64,000 bases of DNA from Reticulitermes speratus (GCA_021186555.1 JAJKFL010000005.1:53176135-53240134), one strand, 5' to 3'; numbered from the stretch's first letter, positions 1-10,939 are shown. Notes: generated by a model from the sequence alone, not told the origin. Numbers and translations are program-made.

Positions 1-470
1 AACATTATTGGAGCATTTATATACTAGTATTGTTGGAGCAGTTCGGCTCTCCCTCTCCACTCTTCTAAATATAGCAGGAACGACAAGGGACCAGGTGTCC
101 CGCGTCAGTTGGCGTTCAGTAAAGGAATGGACTGGACGGATGGTATTGTGTTAACGTTTATATTGTTATAATGGAAATAAAGTTAAAACCTTTGAAATGG
201 ACTGTCCTGTAAATTGATGCATATTAATTTACAAAAAAAGTAACCAGCAAAGTTCGGTTATACTGTTGACATCGCTTGGGAAGAAGCTGTGGACTTGTCG
301 CAAGACAAACTACACAATGGATGAGTGCTGTCAGTACATCAAAATATATGGCATAAACAGTTTGGATGACCTAGGAAGCCGTGGTAATATAACTCATGTA
401 CAATCCTAGAATCTGTCTGGAGGAAATGAGGAAAACCACACAACGTTTCAGTCAAGACAGCCTATGTCAC
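1..470. other. Unassigned AT-rich DNA
   Basis: No open frame of note, tandem repeat or recognisable element was seen here. Confidence 0.5.
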
Positions 471-540
471 GGTAGAGATTCGAACCTTGCACTTCCTAAA
501 TATAAGTCCGAAGTGGTACCGCCACACTAACCTGCATGAT
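471..540 (-). repeat. tRNA-like sequence, possible SINE head
   Basis: On the minus strand a B-box-like GGTTCGAATCTC lies near one end and GTTAGTGTGGCGG, weakly like an A box, about 50 bases upstream of it. Cloverleaf pairing was not convincing, so this is more likely the tRNA-derived head of a SINE or a decayed tRNA copy than a working tRNA gene. Confidence 0.3.
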
Positions 541-2040
541 GAACGAGAAAGGAAGGCAAAGAAATAACCTAGAAAGGTAGGAAGCAAGGAAAAGAAATAG
601 AGATGGAATTGACAAGGACGAAATAGAAAGGAAAAACGGAGGTAGAACGAACGAAACGCCGACAGTTTTTCTTCCAATTACTCTGCAAAATAGCCAATTA
701 TATTCTCTTGCATGTGTGACAAGCCCATAGCCTCTTCAAAAACAAATTCTCTAGAGAGTGTGATTCATTGTTTCCTCAAATTCTCCAGTATCTTCTTTTT
801 CCTTAAGATCATCTAGTAGCCGCTCACTTCTTCTTCCTCGCGTTCTTGTCCCTCCTACCTGTGCTTTCATCTCAGACTGTAGCTTCTATTAGAGGAATAT
901 ACAAGTAATCGAATGACAAAACACGTAAAGCTTTTTGCGGAAAGGAATGTCTATGACGTGTGAAACATGTGACAACATGCTGGATTTCTCTTCAGGAATT
1001 TATTACAAATCAGGGTGGTCAGCTAGACGGCCTTCGGGAGCCAAACTGGCAGCCATCGTAGGCAAGAAGCCACGAATTAATAAAACAAAATATGTTTGTC
1101 TTATTTGACGGTATCCTATTTAAGTTCATCCACTCACAATCGGTCAGTTTCAGTTAGTTTTGAGTCTCCTTCCTTTACAAAATATATTAAAACTTCGTTC
1201 ACGATCAGCCCCATGTGCATGTAAATCTACCTGAATATTTTTATAAGCAAATTGTGCGAGCCGCATGCGACTGGCGACCACGTTGTGGCCACCCCTATTA
1301 CAGCTACCCTCCCAGAGGGTATTTCTTGGGTTTCAGCATTCTCCTGTCCATAATGGCTAAGGTAAAATCGTGCCATAAATTCTAACATCTACATGAATCC
1401 AAGCAAGTACCAATAAATCAAGAAGGACATTTATCAGTGCATGGTAAGAAGGAGTTCCTAGAACATCTTATGGGAGTTTTCGAGGAGGTTTCAAACATAA
1501 CCGTACTTTACAAACTCTTTGACGGGTTGTAGAAAAGTTACGAAGTAAGAAAAGGACTCATTTATCCTACGTAAATGTTTGAACACGTGTCAACTTCACA
1601 GCACTAATTGAAGCTGAAGTCACTGCAAAAGTCGGCAGACTTCAACGCCAGCAATAGTGACAACATTTAATTTAGCAGTTCTGCAAATGGAGGTAACTTT
1701 TCATCCACTCTCCCATAAAAAGTCCAAAAGAAATGAAATCTTACAGAAATACATGACGGTAGTTTTTTTTTTTTGGGGGGGGGGGGGGGGGGAAGAGGTA
1801 ACGTGGTTCCAGAATGGCTTTTGAATATTAAACGAAATGACTAAATCTGACTTGTATTCGGAGAGTTCCGGGTTCGACTCTTGCCATCGTGAGATATTCC
1901 ATTATCATTCAGGTTGCTGTTGATAACCTGCTCCCTCAAAGTAAATCCCGGGATATTTCCTTCAATATGATTGAAAGCGGAAAAAATTCCATGAGTTGCG
2001 AGGATGGATATGCAGTAATTATAGTAACTTAACAGTAAAA
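541..2040. other. Unassigned DNA with a T/G homopolymer block
   Basis: Mostly featureless. A purine-rich stretch (GGAAGG, GAAAGG) runs from about 545 to 655. At 1761-1792 a run of T passes directly into about 20 G. Around 1866-1890 a GGGTTCGACTC sequence resembles a pol III B box, but no A box was found to go with it. Confidence 0.5.
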
Positions 2041-2042
2041 AG

Positions 2043-2186
2043 GTTAAGGTAAAGGTCACCCTAGAACAGGCCATGAAGGCCCAGAGGGGGAGTAGAGGTA
2101 TAGCTCTACTCTTTCTTTAACCCTGGCACTAGATGAGGGTGGACGGTCAACTCCACGCCCCGGCCGCTTTAACCACAGGAAAGAGA
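2043..2186 (-). mobile_element. SINE family B, 3' fragment
   Basis: Minus-strand copy of the tail of the SINE seen more fully at 2437-2714. Shared landmarks are the AGAGCTATACCTCTACTCC hairpin-like segment, the GGGCCTTCATGGCC palindrome, and the end TAGGGTGACCTTTACC. The tRNA-like head is missing. Confidence 0.75.
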
Positions 2187-2436
2187 CCTTAAGAGTAACC
2201 TAATAGTAAGCATAAAAACACAGTTTTGGAAGCCAAATGATTATAATGACGACTGCAAGAAAAATGAACCAAAGAATCAGTGAAGAACTCTGAAGAATTA
2301 TTTCTTTAAAACATGCGAGTAGGGAATGAGGGCGGTATATACCATTAAGTGCAAAGGGGCTAGGGGATTAAAACAGAAAACTTTATAGCTAAACGGTGTG
2401 AAAATTTTATGTGCGTCTGTCGTAAATTGGCGTGTT

Positions 2437-2714
2437 TTGTAAAAGGCAAAGTTCACCCTAGAACATGCACGAAGGCTCAGAGGGGGAGTAGAGGTATAGC
2501 TCTACTCTTTCTTTAACCTCGGCGCTAGATGGGGGTGGGTGGTCAACGCCACGCCCAGGCCGCTTTACCCCCGGGAATGACCCGGTACCCATTGTACAGG
2601 AAGCTGGGTAGGCCCCAGGGCCGGTCTGGACGGGTGCTGAAAATCTCGCCCCCACAGGGATTCGATCCCCGGACCGTCCAGCTCGTAGCGAGTGGTTATG
2701 AACGAAAAAGCGGG
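2437..2714 (-). mobile_element. SINE family B, near full length, with TSD
   Basis: The tRNA-like head, with B box GGGATCGAATCCC, is at the right end; the body contains GTAAAGCGGCCTGGGCGTGG and the tail ends in TTTGCC. It is flanked by AATTGG(C/A)GTGTT at 2425-2436 and 2715-2726, a 12-bp duplication with one mismatch, as expected for LINE-mediated insertion. Small open frames across it on both strands are not genes. Confidence 0.8.
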
Positions 2715-2892
2715 AATTGGAGTGTTACAGCCTATTACTATACTAAATATCAAGAAGTGAATAAAATAATATTCTGGAAAGCGCCACGGGGTCTTCGTGT
2801 CAGCCATTCACGACACTAACACGATAATTGGTATATGTCACATTTCCAAGCAACTACAACTGCAGAGTACAGATTTCCCAACACAGAAACCT

Positions 2893-3080
2893 TACGGTTA
2901 CAGCCTCCTGGGACGCGACGTCATATCGTCTTGCTAGATACATGCCGAATTTCGGAGGAATCCGCTGCCTACTTCTTAAGGGTAGAAGATGGAAGCCAGA
3001 AACTTCCACCCAATCGTCGGTATCTGCCAGACTACATGACGTCATATCCCGGGAGGCTGTAATATTCACAGACATGACAA
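2893..3080. mobile_element. Small fold-back element (hammerhead-like group)
   Basis: The arms TTACAGCCTCCTGGGACGCG and, inverted, GGGAGGCTGTAATATT flank CGACGTCATATC in both halves. The centre holds GAAGATGG and GAAAC with flanking pairs, resembling the ribozyme-like core of the small fold-backs at 8.3, 15.4, 16.9 and 21.1 kb. The open frames across it are non-coding. Confidence 0.6.
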
Positions 3081-3214
3081 CTTAGTATCTCATAGGAGTA
3101 AATCCTAGCACACGGATGTAAGTTAATGTTATCTATTTTTGCTTGTCTGTCACACGACAATGGATGACGTTTCTTCGTGCGTAAAACTCGAGCGAAATAC
3201 TTCCATGAGGGTAA

Positions 3215-3465
3215 CGCTGGAGTCGATATCACTCTGATTAATGTTTCGAAGGTCTCGGGTTCAAATTCTGGCCCGCTATCAGTTACCCTGAATCACATAT
3301 TTTGTGGTTGTCGCCGCGGCCGCCTTAACCCCCGTCCACCCCGTTATCCAATTGATAGAAGGCTGGGTGGAGGCAGCAGGCAATCTATAGAGAAAGATCT
3401 CCACCCCTCTCGGATTCAAAATAAAGTGTCCTCTCTTGCAACCCAGTCACTACACCGAGCTACAA
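3215..3465. repeat. Probable SINE fragments
   Basis: Two B-box-like sequences occur: GGTTCAAATTC at about 3260 on the plus strand and TTTGAATCC near 3415 on the minus strand. They flank a GGCCGCCTTAACCCC segment like the SINE B body. No TSD was found, so the boundaries are approximate. Confidence 0.4.
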
Positions 3466-3549
3466 AATAGGAAAGTTTGAGACTGAAAGGTCGCATAACA
3501 AGGAATGCAATACATACAAGTTCATACACACCTTACAGAAAGAATTGCT

Positions 3550-3660
3550 TGAGAGGTCAGGGAGATGGAAGGACAATATTAAAATGAATCTTAAGGGTCG
3601 TTATTAAGAGCTATACTATAGTAAGTGAACAAGGAGAGATATGTCACAAATTCCTGGTCA
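3550..3660 (+). mobile_element. LINE 3' ORF remnant
   Basis: Translation gives a short SGRWKDNIKMNLK stretch, matching the R-W-(E/K)-D-N-I-K-x-(D/N)-L signature near the C terminus of many insect non-LTR reverse transcriptase ORFs. It is followed by stops. Only this tail survives. Confidence 0.45.
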
Positions 3661-4091
3661 ATGATTTCTAAAATTGTGTAACATTGGTAGCAGAAACGCG
3701 AACTCGAAGAACAGGCTGCCACATAAAAGTGAACCCCATGATAAGAGTCACTTAGAGCTGTAGTCAGTTATTTCTAATTATAACTAGTCTGGTGGGCTTT
3801 TGTTAGTCGTGACACGGTAAATGTGGCTACACAAACTCTGGAAACACATGCACAACGCAACGCCACAAAACTGTACCACTATTCTACCCACTCAAGTACC
3901 GACATGTCTGTACGCACAGCGACGCTTTCTCTGCCTGAAACACATCAAACAATATGACGTCCTAATCGCAAAACTTCCCATCAGGGTGAATTTTCTTTCT
4001 GGTCGCACAACGCAAGAATTATTAATTCAAGATGCGATTGTTTAACATGACAACATTTAAACGTGTTATCGGAGTGCAGAATAAAACAAAG
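3661..4091. other. Unassigned DNA left of the fold-back element
   Basis: No tandem repeat or recognisable element. A 74-codon frame at 3821-4045 has no family resemblance that I recognise. Confidence 0.5.
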
Positions 4092-4157
4092 AGTCCATTT
4101 AATTCCAGTAATACACCAACAAATGCACAAATCACTAAAAAGGTGCAATCAGCCCTT

Positions 4158-4222
4158 TATTATAGTCGAACCCTACATATGTTTCGGCTCTCCATGAGCC
4201 ATCATCAGGGCTTTCTAATAGT
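4158..4222 (-). ncRNA. Hammerhead ribozyme motif, left arm
   Basis: Minus strand: CTGATGA, one extra T, stem II GGCTC/GAGCC, GAAA, stem III A-C/G-T closed by ATAT, then the NUH site GTA. The flanking stem I pairs CCC/GGG and, beyond an internal loop, TATTA/TAATA. All conserved core bases are present. Type I topology with a 2-bp stem III is the form described for Penelope-like elements. Cleavage is inferred only. Confidence 0.75.
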
Positions 4223-4554
4223 GCTTCTCAAATGCTGGATCGGCCTATTATTGACATTCGTAAATTTTTTGTGCACTGTTTATAAAAACATATATATATA
4301 AGTAAAATCGTGAGTATAAAATATAGTTAAAATGACAGAATGTTAAAACCACACTGTTCACTGTATCATCGCACTTTTGGATGTTCCACAATATCATACA
4401 CTGCACTATGTTGATTGCGATGGAATTTGCTCTGGACGGTAATGGATGGTGCGTACTGTATGAATTTGGTACTTCGTCTGTTACGTTGTAGTGAGTAGTC
4501 TTGTGACGATGTGTGATATAGTTATGAAGAAGAGGTGGTTCTGGTGCTGTTGTA

Positions 4555-5383
4555 GTGTGGGGCTGCGTCTTAAAGTGTATCTGGTGAAGGTGAACTGTAT
4601 TATACAGTGTGGGGCTGCGTCTTAAAGTGTATCTGGTGAAGGTGAACTGTATTATACAGTGTGGGGCTGCGTCTTAAAGTGTATCTGGTGAAGATGAACT
4701 GTATTATACAGTGTGGGGCTGCGTCTTAAAGTGTATCTGGTGAAGGTGAACTGTATTATACAGTGTGGGGCTGCGTCTTAAAGTGTATCTGGTGAAGGTG
4801 AACTGTATTATACAGTGTGGGGCTGCGTCTTAAAGTGTATCTGGTGAAGGTGAACTGTATTATACAGTGTGGGGCTGCGTCTTAAAGTGTATCTGGTGAA
4901 GGTGAACTGTATTATACAGTGTGGGGCTGCGTCTTAAAGTGTATCTGGTGAAGGTGAACTGTATTATACAGTGTGGGGCTGCGTCTTAAAGTGTATCTGG
5001 TGAAGGTGAACTGTATTATACAGTGTGGGGCTGCGTCTTAAAGTGTATCTGGTGAAGGTGAACTGTATTATACAGTGTGGGGCTGCGTCTTAAAGTGTAT
5101 CTGGTGAAGGTGAACTGTATTATACAGTGTGGGGCTGCGTCTTAAAGTGTATCTGGTGAAGGTGAACTGTATTATACAGTGTGGGGCTGCGTCTTAAAGT
5201 GTATCTGGTGAAGGTGAACTGTATTATACAGTGTGGGGCTGCGTCTTAAAGTGTATCTGGTGAAGGTGAACTGTATTATACAGTGTGGGGCTGCGTCTTA
5301 AAGTGTATCTGGTGAAGGTGAACTGTACTGTACAGTGTGGGGCTGCGTCTTAAAGTGTACCTGGTGAAGGTGAACTGTATTAT
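4555..5383 (+). repeat. 52-bp tandem array in the left arm
   Basis: About 16 copies of a 52-bp unit starting GTGTGGGGCTGCGTC, almost identical; the last copies carry small changes (CTGTACTGTACAG, GTGTACCTGG). The same unit recurs inverted in the right arm. Confidence 0.95.
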
Positions 5384-5407
5384 CAATACAATCAATATTA
5401 TCAATCA

Positions 5408-5613
5408 ATAATACAGTTCACCTTCACCAGATACACTTTAAGACGCAGCCCCACACTGTATAATACAGTTCATCTTCACCAGATACACTTTAAGACGCAG
5501 CCCCACACTGTATAATACAGTTCACCTTCACCAGATACACTTTAAGACGCAGCCCCACACTGTATAATACAGTTCACCTTCACCAGATACACTTTAAGAC
5601 GCAGCCCCACACT
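5408..5613 (-). repeat. 52-bp tandem array in the right arm
   Basis: About four copies of the reverse complement of the 4555-5383 unit. The unequal copy number (4 against 16) shows that the arms expanded or contracted independently after the palindrome formed. Confidence 0.95.
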
Positions 5614-5945
5614 ACAACAGCACCAGAACCACCTCTCCTTCATAACTATATCACACATCGTCACAAGACTACTCACTACAACGTAACAGACGAAGTGCCA
5701 AATTCATACAGTACGCACCATCCATTACCGTCCAGAGCAAATTCCATCGCAATCAACATAGTGCAGTGTATGATCTTGTGGAACATCCAAAAGTGCGATG
5801 ATACAGTGAACAGTGTGGTTTTAACATTCTGTCATTTTAACTATATTTTATACTCACGATTTTACTTATATATATATGTTTTTATAAACAGTGCACAAAA
5901 ATTTTACGAATGTCAATAATAGGCCGATCCAGCATTTGAGAAGCA

Positions 5946-6011
5946 CTATTAGAAAGCCCCTGATGATGGCTCATGGAGAGCCGAAACATGTGTAGGGTTC
6001 GACTATAATAA
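5946..6011 (+). ncRNA. Hammerhead ribozyme motif, right arm
   Basis: CTGATGA, extra T, stem II GGCTC/GAGCC, GAAA, minimal stem III, site GTA, stem I CCC/GGG plus TATTA/TAATA. It mirrors the motif at 4158-4222; the stem III loop reads ATGT here instead of ATAT. Core intact; activity untested. Confidence 0.75.
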
Positions 6012-6111
6012 AGGGCTGATTGCACCTTGTTAGTGATTTGTGCATTTTGTTGGTGTATTTCTGGAATAATAAAAATGCACGGTGAATTAAGACTAAAGAT
6101 AGTCCATTTAA

Positions 6112-6402
6112 TGTTACAAACTTCCAAGCTAACCACAAATAAACTACATAAATAAAGTACCTTGCGACAATTAAACAGCCATCACCAGAAAACAAAAACC
6201 TCAATTAAGACACTGCAACACAGCGGTGTAGTGCAGTGTAGCATAATGCATCACATGATCAAGCTACCCGCTTGACACGGTCCGATCCAGCCACATGGAC
6301 TTCAAGTCTCCAGAGAGGATTGTGCGGCGAAATGAGGTCGTGTTGCTAATGCCACGCTCTGCTGCTGGCGACCAGCAAACGTTCCACTGATTTAGTTCGG
6401 CC
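6112..6402. other. Unassigned DNA
   Basis: Short spacer between the fold-back TSD and the 20-bp array; nothing recognised. Confidence 0.5.
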
Positions 6403-6541
6403 TTCTTTTAGTGTACAAATACTTCTTTTAGTGTACAAATAGTTCTTTTAGTGTACAAATAGTTCTTTCAGTGTACAAATAGTTCTTTTAGTGTACAAAT
6501 AGTTCTTTTAGTGTACAAATAGTTATTTTAGTGTACAAATA
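6403..6541 (+). repeat. 20-bp tandem repeat, 7 copies
   Basis: Unit TTCTTTTAGTGTACAAATAG repeated seven times with single-base variants. Confidence 0.95.
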
Positions 6542-6825
6542 GGCTCGTCCTTTATCGCGAGCGCTGAGTGACTAGTGTGCTGTTCAGCACGTAATTGTCT
6601 CGAGTTTCAGACAGATTACTAGTCACTTGGCCAATATCTTTCGTGATTTTCCGCAGTCTTTCCTAGCAAATGACCGGGTAGAACGTGGAAACACACCTCC
6701 ACCGTCTTCCTACCAACCTATGTCACGTTCATTCATGATTATCCTCCTGTCTGTGTAACGCGGTGCTTCCCAAACCTGGATAAATTACCCAAAATTACGT
6801 AAAAGTGGTTTTTCTTTGGGTAACG
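6542..6825. other. Unassigned DNA
   Basis: No element or frame recognised. Confidence 0.5.
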
Positions 6826-7127
6826 ACACATACCAAAGAGGAGAGAAATATCCTACATACAATAAAAAGAAGAAAGGCTAACTGGATTGGTCACATCTTG
6901 CGTAGAAACTGCCTTCTGAAACACGTGATTGAAGGAAAGTTAGAAAGGAAGGAAAGAAATGACGGGAAGACGAGGAAGAAGACGTAAGCAGCTACTGGAT
7001 GACCTTAAGGAAAAGAGAAGATCCTGGAAATTGAAAGAGGAAGCATTAGATCGCACCCTGTGGAGAACTCGCTTTGGAGAGGCTATGAACCTGTCGTAAG
7101 ACAGACTGCAGAATGAATGAATGAATG
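6826..7127 (+). mobile_element. LINE-A 3' end, frameshifted
   Basis: C-terminal part of a non-LTR retrotransposon ORF: the frame reads through ANWIGHILRRNCLLKHVIEG, then an extra base in the GGAAGGAAAG run shifts it relative to the intact copy at 52255-52593. The rest (KQLLDDLKEKRR, RTLWRTRFG) continues in another frame. It ends in a GAATGAATGAATGAA tail, a short-repeat 3' end typical of some LINE clades such as RTE. The 5' end is truncated. Confidence 0.8.
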
Positions 7128-7301
7128 AACGACACACCACGGAATACACAATAAAATTTACCGTAAAAGTGTAGAAGAAGAAGTGCTCTGAAGAACGTGA
7201 TCAGTCAGTGTGCACCGATACTCTAAAACAGTCTAACAGTGGCATTATACTCATTAGCTGGGACCTGGGTGATGAAATATGCATGGTGAATAGTTACTGA
7301 A

Positions 7302-7969
7302 TTGTTTGTGGCTGCTAAAATGTTTAGAGATGTTTAAAATAAAGACATTGCATCAAACATAATGTTTGTGGCTGCTAAAATGTTTAGAGATGTTTAAAAT
7401 AAAGACATTGCATCAAACATAATGTTTGTGGCTGCTAAAATGTTTAGAGATGTTTAAAATAAAGACGTTGCATCAAACATAATGTTTGTGGCTGCTAAAA
7501 TGTTTAGAGATGTTTAAAATAAAGACGTTGCATCAAACATAATGTTTGTGGCTGCTAAAATGTTTAGAGATGTTTAAAATAAAGACGTTGCATCAAACAT
7601 AATGTTTGTGGCTGCTAAAATGTTTAGAGATGTTTAAAATAAAGACATTGCATCAAACATAATGTTTGTGGCTGCTAAAATGTTTAGAGATGTTTAAAAT
7701 AAAGACGTTGCATCAAACATAATGTTTGTGGCTGCTAAAATGTTTAGAGATGTTTAAAATAAAGACGTTGCATCAAACATAATGTTTGTGGCTGCTAAAA
7801 TGTTTAGAGATGTTTAAAATAAAGACGTTGCATCAAACATAATGTTTGTGGCTGCTAAAATGTTTAGAGATGTTTAAAATAAAGACGTTGCATCAAACAT
7901 AATGTTTGTGGCTGCTAAAATGTTTAGAGATGTTTAAAATAAAGACATTGCATCAAACATAATGTTTGC
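7302..7969 (+). repeat. 60-bp tandem array, 11 copies
   Basis: Eleven copies of a 60-bp AT-rich unit beginning TTGTTTGTGGCTGCTAAAAT; copies differ almost only at one A/G site (GACATTG or GACGTTG). Each unit contains AATAAA. Confidence 0.97.
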
Positions 7970-8309
7970 TTCCTCTTTTTTTACCGATCTCTCTTCACTG
8001 ATCAAATATGTTTCCTGTGCAGTTAGTGTTTTACCTACATTGGGTAAAAAGGACTTTCTGAAAAGCGTTTTTGGGTAATGAAGGAAAAAGTTTGCAATGG
8101 TGTAACGGGTCACAGAAACCTCTATACGAGACCGCATGGCGTCATATCGCAAAAAATTTAATTCACTGCCGTGAATACATAAAACATCTTACAAATGAGA
8201 TGTGTACTTCACACACATCGAGCAAAAGGCACTGTGCACCTATGCTAATTCCATCAGCAACAAATCCGTCTACTGAATTATCGCGTGTCTTTGCAAACAA
8301 TATAAGACG
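7970..8309. other. Unassigned DNA
   Basis: Around 8128-8150 a GGCGTCATATCGCAAAA segment resembles the arm of the small fold-back family (2.9 kb, 49.06 kb), so a decayed half element may lie here. The 87-codon and 115-codon overlapping frames are not supported. Confidence 0.4.
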
Positions 8310-8545
8310 AGAGATCTTCGCTCTTCTGGGATAATACGCAGCGTAGATTGGCATATAGTTACCGACGTTTCGGGACAACTTTATCCTATCTTCAAGCAGT
8401 CTTCTTGGACTGCTTAACCCTTGAAGATGGGACTGATAGGTCTTCCCGAAACATTGGTAACTAACTGCCAATTTAAGCCGCTTAACATCCCAGAAGAGCG
8501 AAGATCTCATTTACACCGCGTCGGAAGCCTGAAGTCACGCAACAT
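8310..8545. mobile_element. Small fold-back element with two hammerhead-like arms
   Basis: Inverted arms start GAGATCTTCGCTCTTCTGGG and end with the complement CCCAGAAGAGCGAAGATCTC. Each arm carries GAAGATGGGAC, a short stem II, and CCCGAAAC or its complement. The catalytic box reads CTTGAAGA, with one more T than the CTGANGA consensus. The right end has a tail GCGTCGGAAGCCTGAAGTCA shared by the family. Confidence 0.8.
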
Positions 8546-8659
8546 AAGACGTGTAGGTGCATGTGTACTAGCAAGAGGATGGCCATTCGCAGCATCTAAC
8601 TTAAGTATGAGAAATGTATTTGTATTAATGTACAGGGACTGTCTGAATACATTCATCGT

Positions 8660-10937
8660 CTACGGTAGGTGCACAGTGACTGTGCTCAATGTGTGATCAC
8701 TACCTACGGTAGGTGCACAGTGACTGTGCTCAATGTGTGATCACTACCTACGGTAGGTGCACAATGACTGTGCTCAATGTGTGATCACTACCTTCGGTAG
8801 GTGCACAGTGACTGTGCTCAATGTGTGATCACTACCTACGGTAGGTGCACAGTGACTGTGCTCAATGTGTGATCACTACCTTCGGTAGGTGCACAGTGAC
8901 TGTGCTCAATGTGTGATCACTACCTACGGTAGGTGCACAGTGACTGTGCTCAATGTGTGATCACTACCTTCGGTAGGTGCACAGTGACTGTGCTCAATGT
9001 GTGATCACTACCTACGGTAGGTGCACAGTGACTGTGCTCAATGTGTGATCACTACCTACGGTAGGTTCACAGTGACTGTGCTCAATGTGTGATCACTACC
9101 TACGGTAGGTTCACAGTGACTGTGCTCAATGTGTGATCACTACCTACGGTAGGTGCACAGTGACTGTGCTCAATGTGTGATCACTACCTACGGTAGGTGC
9201 ACAGTGACTGTGCTCAATGTGTGATCACTACCTACGGTAGGTGCACAGTGACTGTGCTCAATGTGTGATCACTACCTACGGTAGGTTCACAGTGACTGTG
9301 CTCAATGTGTGATCACTACCTACGGTAGGTGCACAGTGACTGTGCTCAATGTGTGATCACTACCTACGGTAGGTGCACAGTGACTGTGCTCAATGTGTGA
9401 TCACTACCTACGGTAGGTGCACAGTGACTGTGCTCAATGTGTGATCACTACCTACGGTAGGTGCACAGTGACTGTGCTCAATGTGTGATCACTACCTACG
9501 GTAGGTGCACAGTGACTGTGCTCAATGTGTGATCACTACCTACGGTAGGTGCACAGTGACTGTGCTCAATGTGTGATCACTACCTACGGTAGGTGCACAG
9601 TGACTGTGCTCAATGTGTGATCACTACCTACGGTAGGTGCACAGTGACTGTGCTCAATGTGTGATCACTACCTACGGTAGGTGCACAGTGACTGTGCTCA
9701 ATGTGTGATCACTACCTACGGTAGGTGCACGTGACTGTGCTCAATGTGTGATCACTACCTACGGTAGGTGCACAGTGACTGTGCTCAATGTGTGATCACT
9801 ACCTACGGTAGGTGCACAGTGACTGTGCTCAATGTGTGATCACTACCTACGGTAGGTGCACAGTGACTGTGCTCAATGTGTGATCACTACCTACGGTAGG
9901 TGCACAGTGACTGTGCTCAATGTGTGATCACTACCTACGGTAGGTGCACAGTGACTGTGCTCAATGTGTGATCACTACCTACGGTAGGTGCACAGTGACT
10001 GTGCTCAATGTGTGATCACTACCTACGGTAGGTGCACAGTGACTGTGCTCAATGTGTGATCACTACCTACGGTAGGTGCACAGTGACTGTGCTCAATGTG
10101 TGATCACTACCTACGGTAGGTGCACAGTGACTGTGCTCAATGTGTGATCACTACCTACGGTAGGTGCACAGTGACTGTGCTCAATGTGTGATCACTACCT
10201 ACGGTAGGTGCACAGTGACTGTGCTCAATGTGTGATCACTACCTACGGTAGGTGCACAGTGACTGTGCTCAATGTGTGATCACTACCTACGGTAGGTGCA
10301 CAGTGACTGTGCTCAATGTGTGATCACTACCTACGGTAGGTGCACAGTGACTGTGATCAATGTGTGATCACTACCTACGGTAGGTGCACAGTGACTGTGC
10401 TCAATGTGTGATCACTACCTACGGTAGGTGCACGTGACTGTGCTCAATGTGTGATCACTACCTACGGTAGGTGCACAGTGACTGTGCTCAATGTGTGATC
10501 ACTACCTACGGTAGGTGCACAGTGACTGTGCTCAATGTGTGATCACTACCTACGGTAGGTGCACAGTGACTGTGCTCAATGTGTGATCACTACCTACGGT
10601 AGGTGCACAGTGACTGTGCTCAATGTGTGATCACTACCTACGGTAGGTGCACAGTGACTGTGCTCAATGTGTGATCACTACCTACGGTAGGTGCACAGTG
10701 ACTGTGCTCAATGTGTGATCACTACCTACGGTAGGTGCACAGTGACTGTGATCAATGTGTGATCACTACCTACGGTAGGTGCACAGTGACTGTGCTCAAT
10801 GTGTGATCACTACCTACGGTAGGTGCACGTGACTGTGCTCAATGTGTGATCACTACCTACGGTAGGTGCACAGTGACTGTGCTCAATGTGTGATCACTAC
10901 CTACGGTAGGTGCACAGTGACTGTGATCAATGTGTGA
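8660..10937 (+). repeat. 44-bp palindrome-rich satellite, about 52 copies
   Basis: The unit contains three short palindromes in series: ACCTACGGTAGGT, CACAGTGACTGTG and TGATCA. A TTCGG variant alternates with TACGG at the left end (about every 88 bp). Rare variants (GTGCACGTGAC and CTGTGATCAATG) recur 395 bp apart near the right end, showing a 9-unit higher-order duplication. No ORF of note. Confidence 0.97.
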
Positions 10938-10939
10938 TA

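Larger units (their letters stand above)
4103..6100 (+). mobile_element. 2-kb fold-back element with paired hammerhead motifs
   Basis: Nearly the whole element is one inverted repeat. The outer arms (about 4103-4554 and 5614-6069) match each other in reverse complement, and both contain an array of the same 52-bp unit (16 copies left, 4 right, opposite orientation). The loop is only about 25 bp (5384-5407). AGTCCATTTAA occurs at 4092-4102 and 6101-6111 as an 11-bp TSD. The right end has about 31 bp with no left counterpart, containing AATGCACGGTGAATT. A hammerhead-like core sits in each arm. There is no coding capacity. Structure and TSD are seen; a Penelope-type mobilisation route is inferred. 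Confidence 0.85.

Noticed and set aside
2529-3085. Short frames that resemble predicted cockroach proteins
   Set aside because: They lie inside a SINE and a fold-back element; such predicted proteins are annotation artefacts of repeats.
4103-6100. Coding region for a Penelope-type reverse transcriptase or GIY-YIG endonuclease
   Set aside because: No frame with RT or GIY-YIG motifs was seen in or near any of the ribozyme elements; the Penelope link rests on ribozyme type and insertion features only.
8660-10937. CRISPR-like array
   Set aside because: Units are contiguous with no unique spacers and the surrounding DNA is eukaryotic.
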